Positions 18,497 to 26,652 of a stretch of 64,000 nt of DNA are shown piece after piece. This stretch comes from Lactiplantibacillus plantarum EGD-AQ4 (GTDB lineage Bacteria > Bacillota > Bacilli > Lactobacillales > Lactobacillaceae), in contig NZ_AVAQ01000001.1 of assembly GCF_000463075.2 (NCBI RefSeq), positions 434,001 to 498,000 on the forward strand, read 5' to 3'. Below the pieces are notes generated by a model that had not been told where the DNA came from, ran no database searches, and saw only the letters and a list, made by a program, of their open reading frames with translations. Positions within the stretch are counted from its first letter, which is position 1. Every line of letters starts with the position of its first letter. The position numbers and the translations under genes were made by a program.

Positions 18497-18538
18497 AAAG
18501 CCCCGTCTCAGTTATCAACGTGAGAAGGGGTTTATTAG
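18497..18538 (+). terminator. Terminator between HU-like gene and TAC island
   Basis: AAAGCCCCGTCTCA and TGAGAAGGGGTTT pair with one internal mismatch around a 10-base loop, followed by a short T-rich tail. It insulates the downstream three-gene island. Confidence 0.65.
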
Positions 18539-18552
18539 CATCAGAGCATATT

Positions 18553-18583
18553 TGTATTTTGTGAGATACATTTGTGCTAGAAT
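18553..18583 (+). promoter_or_regulatory. Promoter with overlapping inverted repeat for the TAC operon
   Basis: TGTAT-N8-ATACA (18553-18557 and 18566-18570) lies immediately upstream of an extended -10 element TGCTAGAAT (TAGAAT at 18578-18583); no good -35 is visible. The inverted repeat spans the -35 position, where a repressor would block polymerase. It is a plausible autoregulatory operator for the HTH antitoxin encoded downstream. Inference from position and symmetry only. Confidence 0.5.
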
Positions 18584-18619
18584 AGTATCAATAAATGTAG
18601 TTTGGATGTGCTAGTATTG

Positions 18620-18961
18620 GTGAGCCGTGAAGAGATAAAGCGCGTCATTGAAGATATCCGTAATCGCCGAAACAAGTGGGTACTCAGTAGGCGTCCTAAA
18701 AATATGGCTACCTTGGCTAACTTAGCCATTCAAGAAACACTTGCCTTAGATATTATCTACAATAAAATTTCTTGGCAAGACTACATCTCGGGCCCAGAAA
18801 CGGATGACCACCCAAGGCCCATTCCAGGAGATGTCTGGGTGTTCGGATTAACCATAGAAGATGTGGAATGTTATTTAAAGTTTCAAGACCGGCCAAATGG
18901 TGGCGTTGTTTGGATCTCTCTGCACGATGCAAAATATCCTATGAATTATCCATACAAGTAG
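18620..18961 (+). CDS. MqsR/RelE-like toxin of a TAC module
   Basis: This small protein of about 113 residues resembles the MqsR branch of the RelE superfamily, ribosome-dependent or free mRNA interferases. The helical first half (EEIKRVIEDIRNRRN) is followed by a strand-rich second half. There, SWQDYISG, DVWVFGLT, VECYLKF and GVVWISLHDAKYP line up in order with the SDFYKS, TIWQDVY, QVYLKI and VLIVSF elements of E. coli MqsR. Similarity is low and catalytic residues cannot be assigned with certainty. The start is unclear: GTG 18620 gives MSREEIK, while TTG 18602, GTG 18608 and TTG 18617 are in frame upstream. The next gene starts 28 bases later. It is inferred to be the growth-inhibiting component. 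Confidence 0.6.
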   Translation: MSREEIKRVIEDIRNRRNKWVLSRRPKNMATLANLAIQETLALDIIYNKISWQDYISGPETDDHPRPIPGDVWVFGLTIEDVECYLKFQDRPNGGVVWISLHDAKYPMNYPYK

Positions 18962-18989
18962 TTTCAAACAGTTTAGGGGGCTAGGCATA

Positions 18990-19550
18990 ATGGCACAAAG
19001 AAGGTTCTATAATCCAGAATTAGACACGACTGAGCCTTATACTGAAGTTTGGAAGATTGAGCTAGTTAAGGTACGTGATGAAAGTAACTTAATGGTTAGA
19101 AATCATTACTGGAAAGATAGTGATGGCGAATTATGGGTTGATTTTAATAATCCAATGGAAAATGTGACACGTAGTTTTGCGGCATATCGGTCGAAAAAAG
19201 GTTATATGACACCAGAGGATATTAGGAAATTGCGTCATAAGCTAGGACTGACAGTGAGACAATTTGCTAAACGACTTGGGATTGCACCGTCATCGTTAAC
19301 ACAGATTGAAAACGACTTGCGTATCCAGGTTAAGTATCAAGATAATTTGTTTAAGGCCGCAAAAACCTTCTATGAGGAGAATGGCCATCTTCCAGGAAAT
19401 TGTTCATCAAACGATGACGGTGTTATTGATAAGGAACTAAGTCGCCTTTTGGATAAGTCAGAATATCAACCTAGTATCAATTATGAAGAAAATAATCTTT
19501 ACACTAATAATATTTATACAGATTTAGAAGTGATGGGAGTTGCAGTCTAA
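18990..19550 (+). CDS. HTH antitoxin of a TAC module (MqsA/HigA-like) with C-terminal tail
   Basis: This 186-residue protein has three parts. Residues 1-70 form a basic/aromatic domain (VWKIELVKVRDESNLMVRN) in the position of the MqsA toxin-binding domain but without its zinc cysteines. Residues about 74-130 are an XRE-type helix-turn-helix (TPEDIRKLRHKLGLTVRQF, then LGIAPSSLTQIENDLRI). The last about 50 residues are an acidic, tyrosine-rich, probably unstructured tail ending in TDLEVMGVAV. In known TAC systems such a tail (chaperone addiction sequence) makes the antitoxin unstable unless a SecB-like chaperone binds it. AGGGGG precedes the ATG, and the stop overlaps the next start (TAATG). 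It probably represses the operon via the inverted repeat at 18553-18570. Confidence 0.7.
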   Translation: MAQRRFYNPELDTTEPYTEVWKIELVKVRDESNLMVRNHYWKDSDGELWVDFNNPMENVTRSFAAYRSKKGYMTPEDIRKLRHKLGLTVRQFAKRLGIAPSSLTQIENDLRIQVKYQDNLFKAAKTFYEENGHLPGNCSSNDDGVIDKELSRLLDKSEYQPSINYEENNLYTNNIYTDLEVMGVAV

Positions 19551-19960
19551 TGGATGTGTTACAATTTAACGGATACAGAGTTGAAAATATGAGTTATCAG
19601 AGAAATGATCAGTATCAGCAAACGAGTAAAAAGATCATCTTTAGCCCTGAAATTTCAAGCGATATTGAAAAGAACGGTAACAATATCAGTGTCAGCTTAA
19701 CAGTGGTTGTTGGCACACTGGATAAAGCAGAGACGCCATTTCAGGCAACATGTTCGTTAGTAGGATCATTTGTTTATCATCCTGAGGAAGACAAAGCCAA
19801 CATTGGCCTAAATACACTTGTTCAGAAAAATGCTGTTGCAATTTTGTATCCTTACATTCGTGCACTAATTTCTATGTTGACCAACAGCTCTAATGAGTTT
19901 CCGGGGTTTAATCTACCAACGATCAATGTCAGTGACGCTTTAGCTAAGCAAAACAATTAA
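19550..19960 (+). CDS. SecB-like chaperone of a TAC module
   Basis: This 136-residue protein has the SecB fold: beta strands (KIIFSPEISSDIEKNGN, ISVSLTVVVGTLD, FQATCSLVGSFVYH) followed by NAVAILYPYIRALISMLTN, the long SecB helix with its conserved ILYPYIR core. A terminal LPTINVSDAL matches the LPPINV end of SecB proteins. Canonical SecB is a proteobacterial export chaperone, absent from lactobacilli. A SecB-like gene next to toxin and antitoxin genes is the hallmark of toxin-antitoxin-chaperone systems such as M. tuberculosis HigBA-Rv1957. Start and previous stop overlap (TAATG), giving coupled synthesis with its presumed client, the antitoxin. The alternative is a housekeeping DUF1149-type protein, but the gene linkage argues for TAC. 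Confidence 0.78.
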   Translation: MDVLQFNGYRVENMSYQRNDQYQQTSKKIIFSPEISSDIEKNGNNISVSLTVVVGTLDKAETPFQATCSLVGSFVYHPEEDKANIGLNTLVQKNAVAILYPYIRALISMLTNSSNEFPGFNLPTINVSDALAKQNN

Positions 19961-19978
19961 AACATACCAAGCAAGATT

Positions 19979-20014
19979 AGCGCTGTAAAATCGAAATGGT
20001 TTACAGCGCTTTTT
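19979..20014 (+). terminator. TAC operon terminator
   Basis: An 11-bp perfect stem (AGCGCTGTAAA / TTTACAGCGCT) with a 10-base loop and a short T-run lies 18 bases after the chaperone stop. Confidence 0.9.
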
Positions 20015-20417
20015 AAATTGCAGTGGCATACGCGTTGTGCTAGTTATTCTTTAGCCTTAAAATGGTTAAACCATGACAAGTTGGCGTCCTGTTCGTCAGT
20101 CAATGCACGTCTTGGTCCGACTTCCGAGGCCGGTTGACAATTGCTGGAACGTAAATCGACATGAACTGGCCCAAGATGTGAGACGCCACTGCCTGAATGC
20201 CCTTACAGCGGTTATTGAAGTGGCTCATTGGATAACCACCCACTGATGATAAGTTCAGATTGCTTGGTAAAATAATGCCAACAAGGCACGATCACTCTGG
20301 ATACTTGAGCATGTTGCACACCATACGCCCGTTCAATCGCACTAGCTAACATCTCTCCCATCCTGTATCAATTTAATATTTCTGCGCTATGTCTGGTCCT
20401 TTTTCGACCAATAAAAA
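20015..20417. other. Gene-free stretch containing one copy of a dispersed repeat
   Basis: No convincing gene is present. Bases 20087-20190 are a diverged copy of a repeat also found at 25765-25850 (same orientation) and 26555-26652 (inverted), with the shared core TCCGACTTCC followed by TTGACAATTGCTGGAAC. A 46-codon minus-strand frame (20212-20352) has no family resemblance. Confidence 0.6.
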
Positions 20418-20476
20418 ATACTCCTACCAAGGCTGACAAGCTTTAATTATTTGCTTGTCTACCTTGGTAGGAGTAT
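20418..20476 (-). terminator. Strong hairpin terminator for the minus-strand membrane gene
   Basis: A 15-bp perfect stem (20418-20432 with 20462-20476) carries an inner ACAAGC/GCTTGT stem, and in the minus direction it is followed by TTTTTT. It lies 65 bases past the stop at 20542. Confidence 0.9.
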
Positions 20477-20541
20477 ACCCATTTCAAGACATTTGGCCTT
20501 GGATGTTGTTTTTGTTAGCGTAACGCTGAAGCGCGTTTAAA

Positions 20542-21624
20542 CTAAGCGAAATAATAAATATAGCCGATAATCAAGCCCCAGAACACGAGCCATAAGATAC
20601 TGAAGGCGATTTTGAGGGTGTACAAGTGGAAGCGATAGCGGCGAAATTGGTCGCTACCAGCAACTTTGAATTTGAGTCCCTTAGGATCCAATAATTGCAA
20701 ATAATCATAGAACCGAGGTAACCATGCGGCACCCGTGATCAATACAATCAGGAGTGCAACCAGTGCAAACGCTGCGGCCGGATAGACGACGCTGGTATCA
20801 ACTGCGAAGCTCGGTGCTAAAATGTTGTCATATGGTAACCATAGCGCGTATAGTCCCAACGCATAACCAACGACGCGACAAATCTGAACAATGATCAGAT
20901 GGGCTTTAACGTCCGGTTGTTGCTTCAGTAGGGCGCGGTTGGCTTGGTAGTGTACCGTCCCAAAACGGGCCCCATTTGGAATTAAAAAATGGTTCTGGTA
21001 CAAGTAAGGCAGTTGTGCGAGTAGCACAATCAAGGCCACGACCGGAATTGCGATGACAATGACCATAATCAAATACTCAATCGTCACTGCTGGCACGGTG
21101 CTGACGCGGTAGGCCCAGCTAATCATGCCGACCAGGAGGAAGCAATCTAGTGCTAAGACGCTCCAAATCTGAGTGCGACGATAACGTTCAAAAGTCGGTG
21201 TGTCGGCCAGTTGCCAATTCTGGTTCGGGTCGGTCTTGCGGCCAATCAGTTCATCATAAGCCTGTGAGGGCCACACCAACGCTGGAACTAGCAACAAGAT
21301 GACGCCAATCACGAGCGTCGCCATGCTGGCCACCACGCTGCGAATTGGGAATATCAACAGTGGCAACTTGGTCATGATCAAGTAACAGCTGACCAAGAGA
21401 CTGATGACGCCCAGACACCCGCACACCAAAAGCCCGTAATATAAGCCTTTTAAACGGGGCACCTTGGTCGTGATCGACTGACGCACTTGATGTTGTAACG
21501 CCAACTGTTCACGCAGCGGCAGCGGCTTGGCGGGCTGAATGACCGGACGCTGCAAACTGCGGTATGCCAGCCAACCAGTGAGACCTAAGAGTAAAACTAA
21601 GAGAATCCAAATAATAACTAACAT
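20542..21624 (-). CDS. Polytopic membrane protein of unknown function
   Basis: I do not recognise the family. The 360-residue protein starts with one helix (IIWILLVLLLGLTGWLAY) and a cytoplasmic stretch rich in Pro, Gln and Arg. About seven or eight further helices follow, arranged in pairs (GLYYGLLVCGCLGVISLLVSC, VVASMATLVIGVILLLVPAL, IEYLIMVIVIAIPVVALIVLL, and a final pair near the end). Two charged loops, YDELIGRKTDPNQNWQLAD and LQLLDPKGLKFKV, separate them. No transporter signature is evident. It is monocistronic with its own terminator and separated by 220 bases from the divergent oxidoreductase gene. Confidence 0.7.
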   Translation of the reverse strand: MLVIIWILLVLLLGLTGWLAYRSLQRPVIQPAKPLPLREQLALQHQVRQSITTKVPRLKGLYYGLLVCGCLGVISLLVSCYLIMTKLPLLIFPIRSVVASMATLVIGVILLLVPALVWPSQAYDELIGRKTDPNQNWQLADTPTFERYRRTQIWSVLALDCFLLVGMISWAYRVSTVPAVTIEYLIMVIVIAIPVVALIVLLAQLPYLYQNHFLIPNGARFGTVHYQANRALLKQQPDVKAHLIIVQICRVVGYALGLYALWLPYDNILAPSFAVDTSVVYPAAAFALVALLIVLITGAAWLPRFYDYLQLLDPKGLKFKVAGSDQFRRYRFHLYTLKIAFSILWLVFWGLIIGYIYYFA

Positions 21625-21845
21625 GGCAAAAGTCCTTTAAAACAATATAGTCGTGCTATTTTCAAGTGTAAAACGAAAATATGGTCAAAATGTGATTAAA
21701 TTTTAAAACTTGATGCTTTTTTAAGGGTTGCACGCTGCTTCACTTGATTTGAAGCCCTTAGCAACGCCCATCAGCGAATCGATTCCCCGTAATAAAACGG
21801 AGTATGCTAAAATGAAAGCAGATTGGTTGTGGAGGCGTTGTACAA

Positions 21846-22952
21846 ATGCAAAAACAAGTGACAATTATTGGCAGCGGCATCGTTGGCGCTGTGACCGCGT
21901 ATTATTTAAGTAAGGATCCAAACTTGAGCGTCACGATTTATGATGAAGGAATCGGTCAAGCGACTAAGAACTCCGCTGGGATTATTTCACCGTGGCTCTC
22001 CAAGCGGCGTAATCAACGCTGGTATCGATTGGCCAAGGCCGGTGCGGCATTGTATCCAGAAATCGTGACTGGTACGCAGATGGGCTACTCGGTCTACCAG
22101 CAGGCGGGGACGATTGTGACGCGGGCTGATCCGGATGACTTGCAAGCGTTGTACAAGTTAGCTTTAGAGCGGCGACAAAGCGCGCCACAAATGGGGACGA
22201 TTGAAAAATTGACCGCGGAAGCCGTTCAAGAACGGATTCCGTTACTGACGGCCCCGCAACCGGGGGTGTTTGTCAGTGGTGGTGCCCGCGTTGACGGTGA
22301 CAAGTTTGCCCATAACTTACTTAAGTATGCTGAAAAACGCAATCTTGTCCGTCATAAGGGTAAGGTTCGCTTGGGTGATCAGGGTCAGTTATTGACGGTC
22401 AACGGGCAACAAAACTACGATACGCTCATTTTAGCGGTCGGCGCATGGTTGAAGCCATTATTATTACCGATGAAAATCATTGCCGACGTGCGGCCACAAA
22501 AGGGCCAACTGATCGAAATGCAGCTGCCTGAGAGCTGGGCAGATGACGTTCCCGTTTTGATGCCAGAAGGTGAGCGCGACTTTATTCCGTTTACCCGGAG
22601 TAAACTAGTCGTGGGTGCGACCCATGAAAATGACCAGGGTTATGACCTACAAGTTTCTTCACTAGTCGAAGATGACTTGTTTGCGAGCGGCTTAAAGTTG
22701 GATGCGAACTTGACCAAGGATCAAATCAGCCAAGTCAAAGTTGGGACGCGAGCTTACACCCGTGATTTTGCGCCGTTCTTTGGCCCGCTGCCAGATAATC
22801 CGCACATTCTCGTCGCCAGTGGACTAGGTTCGTCTGGGTTGACGACCGGACCGATGATTGGCAAGCTACTGGCTGATTATGTTCAGACCGGCGCGCACGA
22901 TTGGGATCAATACCAATTGCCGATTGAGACTTATTTAGAAGCAGCTGATTAG
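21846..22952 (+). CDS. FAD-dependent oxidoreductase (DadA / glycine oxidase type)
   Basis: This 368-residue flavoenzyme of the DAO family presumably oxidises a D-amino acid, glycine or N-methylated amine. The N-terminal dinucleotide fold is VTIIGSGIVGAVTAYYLSKD (GxGxxG at residues 7-12), with the acidic end of strand 2 in IYDEGIG. The substrate-side segment reads KNSAGIISPWLSKRRNQRWYRL. The C-terminal FAD motif is HILVASGLGSSGLTTGPMIG. GGAGGCG precedes the ATG. Its last four bases overlap the 3' end of the convergent RNase H-like gene. It is widespread in lactobacilli; the true substrate is not known. Confidence 0.88.
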   Translation: MQKQVTIIGSGIVGAVTAYYLSKDPNLSVTIYDEGIGQATKNSAGIISPWLSKRRNQRWYRLAKAGAALYPEIVTGTQMGYSVYQQAGTIVTRADPDDLQALYKLALERRQSAPQMGTIEKLTAEAVQERIPLLTAPQPGVFVSGGARVDGDKFAHNLLKYAEKRNLVRHKGKVRLGDQGQLLTVNGQQNYDTLILAVGAWLKPLLLPMKIIADVRPQKGQLIEMQLPESWADDVPVLMPEGERDFIPFTRSKLVVGATHENDQGYDLQVSSLVEDDLFASGLKLDANLTKDQISQVKVGTRAYTRDFAPFFGPLPDNPHILVASGLGSSGLTTGPMIGKLLADYVQTGAHDWDQYQLPIETYLEAAD

Positions 22953-23335
22953 GGTTTCAGGTGCAGTCCCTGCTGTGCAAGCTGATGGGCGCCGTGATTG
23001 TCACTTTCGGCGATCCATTGGGTGACCACTAGTTGGCATTGATCTTGTAAGTGTAGCAAGGTCGCTAACTCAACGGCATAATGCTTGCTGTAACCCTTGG
23101 CGACACTATCCGCGACAATTTGACTGTCAGTGTAGAAAAAGACACTGACCGCGGAACCATAAGAATCCAATAAAGTTTTGAAACCAGCGATTGCTGCAAG
23201 AAATTCTGCAGTATGATTATCGCTGTTCGGTAAGACTTGTTTAAATTGGTGCTGCTGGCCCTGGTCAATGATCAGAATTCCAGCGGCACTTTGATGATTA
23301 TCGGGCGCCGTGGCGGCATCCGTATATAATTGCAT
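22949..23335 (-). CDS. RNase HI-like protein with altered fourth catalytic residue
   Basis: This 128-residue protein has the RNase H fold that cuts RNA in RNA:DNA hybrids. Asp6 (LYTDAA), Glu44 (HTAEFLA) and Asp70 (FYTDSQIV) match the first three carboxylates of the DEDD centre. In the last helix the usual NxxADxLA reads NHGAHQLA, so the fourth Asp is His117. The ATG at 23335 is chosen because GGAGTGAG precedes it and the protein starts right at strand 1; a longer in-frame extension has no ribosome site. It is divergent from the EbsA-like gene. It may be a weak nuclease or a binding protein. Confidence 0.8.
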   Translation of the reverse strand: MQLYTDAATAPDNHQSAAGILIIDQGQQHQFKQVLPNSDNHTAEFLAAIAGFKTLLDSYGSAVSVFFYTDSQIVADSVAKGYSKHYAVELATLLHLQDQCQLVVTQWIAESDNHGAHQLAQQGLHLKP

Positions 23336-23369
23336 AAAACTCACTCCAATGTGAAAGGAATTGTAACTC

Positions 23370-23756
23370 TTGGATAACGATAAGCATACCTTTAAATACC
23401 AACCAATGCTAGCGTCAAGTGTGATCGTCTGGTCGTGGACCTTACTCGTTTTGATGGCCGGCATCATTGTCTGGTTGGAACTGTTGAAGTTCAAATGGTG
23501 GTTCTTGCTGATTGCAGCGGTCTTTGTCGCGTTAGTGGCCATTCAGATCAGTTTGCGACGGGTGACCATCAATCATAATTTAATTATTTTCAGTACGGTG
23601 TTAAATCACTCGTGGTTAGTGATTCCACGCGACCAACTGGAACTCATCGCACCAATTCGGGGTGGCTTGAAGGTTCAGATTGACGGCAACCAATATCATT
23701 TTTTGATGCGAAAAAAGTCGCGGAATGCGTTGATTAAACTGGCAACTAACCATTAA
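23370..23756 (+). CDS. EbsA-like two-helix membrane protein
   Basis: This 128-residue protein has two close membrane helices (SSVIVWSWTLLVLMAGIIVWL and WWFLLIAAVFVALVAIQISL). The cytoplasmic beta-rich remainder (VTINHNLIIFSTVLNHSWLVIPRDQLELI) resembles a small PH-like domain. This is the layout of EbsA-family proteins, named for the enterococcal pore-forming/aggregation locus and commonly found near an RNase H-like gene in lactobacilli. The TTG at 23370 follows GAAAGGA. It is divergent from the RNase H-like gene and 97 bases upstream of fhs. Its biochemical function is unknown. Confidence 0.7.
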   Translation: MDNDKHTFKYQPMLASSVIVWSWTLLVLMAGIIVWLELLKFKWWFLLIAAVFVALVAIQISLRRVTINHNLIIFSTVLNHSWLVIPRDQLELIAPIRGGLKVQIDGNQYHFLMRKKSRNALIKLATNH

Positions 23757-23853
23757 TAACGAACAATAAAATCATTTATAGCAAATATAGTTCCTGCTTT
23801 CTGGATTAATTGTTATAATTAAGTCGTAATAAAAAATGAAGGGCGGAGAATTG

Positions 23854-25509
23854 ATGAAAGACATTGAAATTGCGCAACAAGTCACACCAGAACCAATTAC
23901 GAAAATCGCGGCGAAAGCTGGTCTGACGGCTGATCAAATTGATCCTTATGGTAGTACTAAGGCCAAGTTAAAATTACCATTACCAGTGAAGGAAACTAAA
24001 CGCAAGCTCATTTTGGTCACGTCAATCAATCCAACTCCGGCCGGCGAAGGTAAGTCGACCGTTACGATTGGCCTCGGCGATGCTTTGACCAAAATTGGTC
24101 AGTCGACCATGATTGCCTTACGGGAACCTTCACTCGGACCAGTGATGGGCATGAAGGGTGGTGCCACTGGTGGTGGTTACTCCCAAGTGATTCCGATGGA
24201 AGACATCAACTTGCATTTTACGGGGGACATGCACGCTTTGACCGCCGCGAACAACACCTTGGCAGCCTTGATCGACAACCACATCCAACAAGGTAACCAG
24301 CTCGACATCGACCAGCGTCGGATTCAATGGAAACGCGCGCTGGATATTAACGACCGGGCCTTGCGCCACGTCGTTGTCGGCTTAGGCGGCGCAACTTCGG
24401 GTGTGCCGCGTGAAGATGGGTTCGACATCACGGTCGCGAGTGAATTGATGGCGATTTTGTGCTTGTCTGAAAATATTGCGGATTTGAAGCGGCGCGTCAA
24501 CCGCATCGTGATTGGCTATACGCATGACCGGCAACCCGTGACCGTCGCGGATTTAAAAGTCGGCGGTGCCATTACGCTCTTATTAAAGGACGCATTGCGG
24601 CCCAACTTAGTGCAGACGTTGGCCCACACGCCAGCGCTCGTACACGGCGGGCCATTTGCAAACATTGCCCATGGCTGTAATAGTGTGTTGGCGACGCAAG
24701 CTGGGCTAAATTTGGCCGACTATACCGTTACTGAAGCTGGTTTCGGTGCGGATTTAGGTGGTCAGAAGTTCATGGATATCAACGTACCGGCCGTTGGGCA
24801 AGCGCCAAACGCGGTCGTGATCGTGGCAACCATTCGCGCGCTCAAAATGCACGGTGGTGTCGCTTTGAAGGATTTAGAGACGGAAAACGTTGAAGCCCTG
24901 CAAGCCGGAGCGGCGAACTTAGGCCATCATATCAAGGCCATGCAGCGCTATGGCGTGCCGGTCGTCGTTGCCATCAATGAATTTACGGCTGATACGGATG
25001 CTGAAATCCAGGCAGTCAAAGACTACTGTGCCGGTTTGGGCGTTCAAGCGGTCTTAGCCGATGTCTGGGGCAAGGGCGGCGATGGGGCGACCGAACTCGC
25101 CCAGGCCGTTGTCGACTTGTGCGACCAGCCGAGTGACTTCAAGCCATTATCACCAGTCGATGCTGATTTGGAAACCAAGATTGAAGCGATTGTCACAAAG
25201 ACGTATGGCGGCGCCAAGGTATCCTATTCTGCCAAAGCTAAGCGACAATTAAAAACCTTTGCCAAGCAGGGTTGGGACCATTTACCAGTCTGCATGGCGA
25301 AGACCCAATATTCGCTGAGTGACAATCCCAAGTTGCTCGGTGCGCCCACTGGTTTCACGATCAACGTACGTGAATTCGTGCCGAAGTTGGGGGCTGGCTT
25401 TATCGTCGCCTTAACCGGTAACGTCTTAACGATGCCAGGCTTACCAAAGCATCCGGCAGCCTTAGACATGGATATCACGGATGATGGTAAAATCTCTGGG
25501 TTGTTCTAA
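23854..25509 (+). CDS. fhs: Formate-tetrahydrofolate ligase
   Basis: This enzyme of about 551 residues converts formate, ATP and tetrahydrofolate to 10-formyl-THF, feeding purine and fMet synthesis. It begins with the [15 protein letters not shown] start typical of the family and has the P-loop [14 protein letters not shown]. Other diagnostic stretches are [28 protein letters not shown]-type [13 protein letters not shown], and a C-terminal [14 protein letters not shown]. Length is normal (about 555). ATG 23854 is chosen over ATG 23836 because GGCGGAG lies just before it. It is monocistronic with a strong terminator. Confidence 0.97.
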   Translation: MKDIEIAQQVTPEPITKIAAKAGLTADQIDPYGSTKAKLKLPLPVKETKRKLILVTSINPTPAGEGKSTVTIGLGDALTKIGQSTMIALREPSLGPVMGMKGGATGGGYSQVIPMEDINLHFTGDMHALTAANNTLAALIDNHIQQGNQLDIDQRRIQWKRALDINDRALRHVVVGLGGATSGVPREDGFDITVASELMAILCLSENIADLKRRVNRIVIGYTHDRQPVTVADLKVGGAITLLLKDALRPNLVQTLAHTPALVHGGPFANIAHGCNSVLATQAGLNLADYTVTEAGFGADLGGQKFMDINVPAVGQAPNAVVIVATIRALKMHGGVALKDLETENVEALQAGAANLGHHIKAMQRYGVPVVVAINEFTADTDAEIQAVKDYCAGLGVQAVLADVWGKGGDGATELAQAVVDLCDQPSDFKPLSPVDADLETKIEAIVTKTYGGAKVSYSAKAKRQLKTFAKQGWDHLPVCMAKTQYSLSDNPKLLGAPTGFTINVREFVPKLGAGFIVALTGNVLTMPGLPKHPAALDMDITDDGKISGLF

Positions 25510-25553
25510 AGCTGGGTAATTGCACGATCACCCTTTAATTTTAAATTGAGTTA

Positions 25554-25597
25554 AGCGTTGCTGACGGTCGTCATGGACCGGCGGCAACGCTTTTTTT
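25554..25597 (+). terminator. fhs terminator
   Basis: AGCGTTGC (25554-25561) and GCAACGCT (25584-25591) enclose a smaller inner stem and are followed by seven T. Confidence 0.9.
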
Positions 25598-25764
25598 GAT
25601 ATGAGCAGTTGAACTTCGCCACTCAGCAGTCCACTGCTGAAACTGGCGGCGCGCTGTACTAGTTATAGCATTAAATTATGCCATTTTCTAAGTTCAAGAG
25701 CCACCAGCTGAGACCCGCTGGAAACAGTGCGAGTTACCGTAAACTTGCTTTGGTGGATGTTTCC

Positions 25765-25850
25765 TAGTCCGGCTTCCAGGCATTTCTGACAACGCTGGAA
25801 CGCGATGGGCACAGATTTAAGCCGAAAGCCCACGTCTTAAATACTGGTCT
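25765..25850 (+). repeat. Dispersed intergenic repeat, copy 2
   Basis: The core AGTCCGGCTTCCAGG ... CTGACAACGCTGGAAC matches the reverse complement of 26555-26652 and the plus strand of 20110-20151 at most positions. The flanks differ, so the copies are old or chimeric. Confidence 0.6.
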
Positions 25851-26490
25851 TCCACGTTAGCTGCAGTATGGATGAAACGTGTTCGGGTCAACATTTTGAT
25901 GGATTTGTCGTTGGTTACTTGGTACACAGTCACTTTGATATTCAACTGTCAGACCAGTCCTTAATGATAACTAAAGCTCCTTACTTATACAGTCAGACAA
26001 ACGACCTCACTGAGCTTGTCAGAATCTTCTTTAGTCGTCTGGGATAATAAAGTCTCCAATTATAAGTGAGATTGCTAAAAAACCAGCAGTACAATCCAAA
26101 TCGCTTTGTCGACATTCCTCAAAGATACAAAATCAGCCCTTAAAGTGGAGATAAACTCCCGTTTTGTAGGCTGATTTTGCTTTGGAGTGGTGAACTGAAA
26201 ATCAGTGATTTAGTTTTTCAGCAGCCACATTATAAGCGAAGGTAATTTTATCGACTAAATTCAAGACTAGTTACCATTGAAATTTGTGGCATTGAGATGA
26301 GTGAGCAATATCTAGATAATCCTCTCAGTACTCAAATGCCATAAAGCATCACCGATACCAATTAAAAGTTTACCCGAAGGACCAGACACCTAATATTCAG
26401 CGGTCAATTGCACCAAGATAAGTGGTTGTTCATCTGCCATTCGAGCGGCTTCCCGACTGTAGGGGCTGGCTGACAATGCTCAAGGGCGAA

Positions 26491-26528
26491 GTTCTTCTTG
26501 TCCGGGTGGCTTTCCCGGGCAAGAAGAA
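26491..26528. repeat. GC-rich 15-16 bp inverted repeat
   Basis: GTTCTTCTTGTCCGGG (26491-26506) pairs with CCCGGGCAAGAAGAA (26514-26528), with a 7-base loop and one G:U pair. It abuts repeat copy 3 and may belong to the same element. Confidence 0.6.
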
Positions 26529-26554
26529 GACTCGTATTTGAAATTGCGCAGCGA

Positions 26555-26652
26555 ACTTCTGCGTGAGTTCAAATCGATGTCCGCCCTGTTCCAGCGTTGT
26601 CAGCCGGCCCTGGAAGTCGGACTAAGGCGCTCATCAGCTGACGAACAGGAAT
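26555..26652 (-). repeat. Dispersed intergenic repeat, copy 3
   Basis: The reverse complement reads AGTCCGACTTCCAGG, then GCCGGCTGACAACGCTGGAAC. It shares this core and the neighbouring GAACTCA/ATCGATTT words with the copy at 20087-20190 and the core with 25765-25850. Confidence 0.6.

Noticed and set aside
20212-20352. 46-codon minus-strand frame in the gap after the TAC operon
   Set aside because: No ribosome site, no family resemblance, and it sits in a repeat-containing non-coding region.
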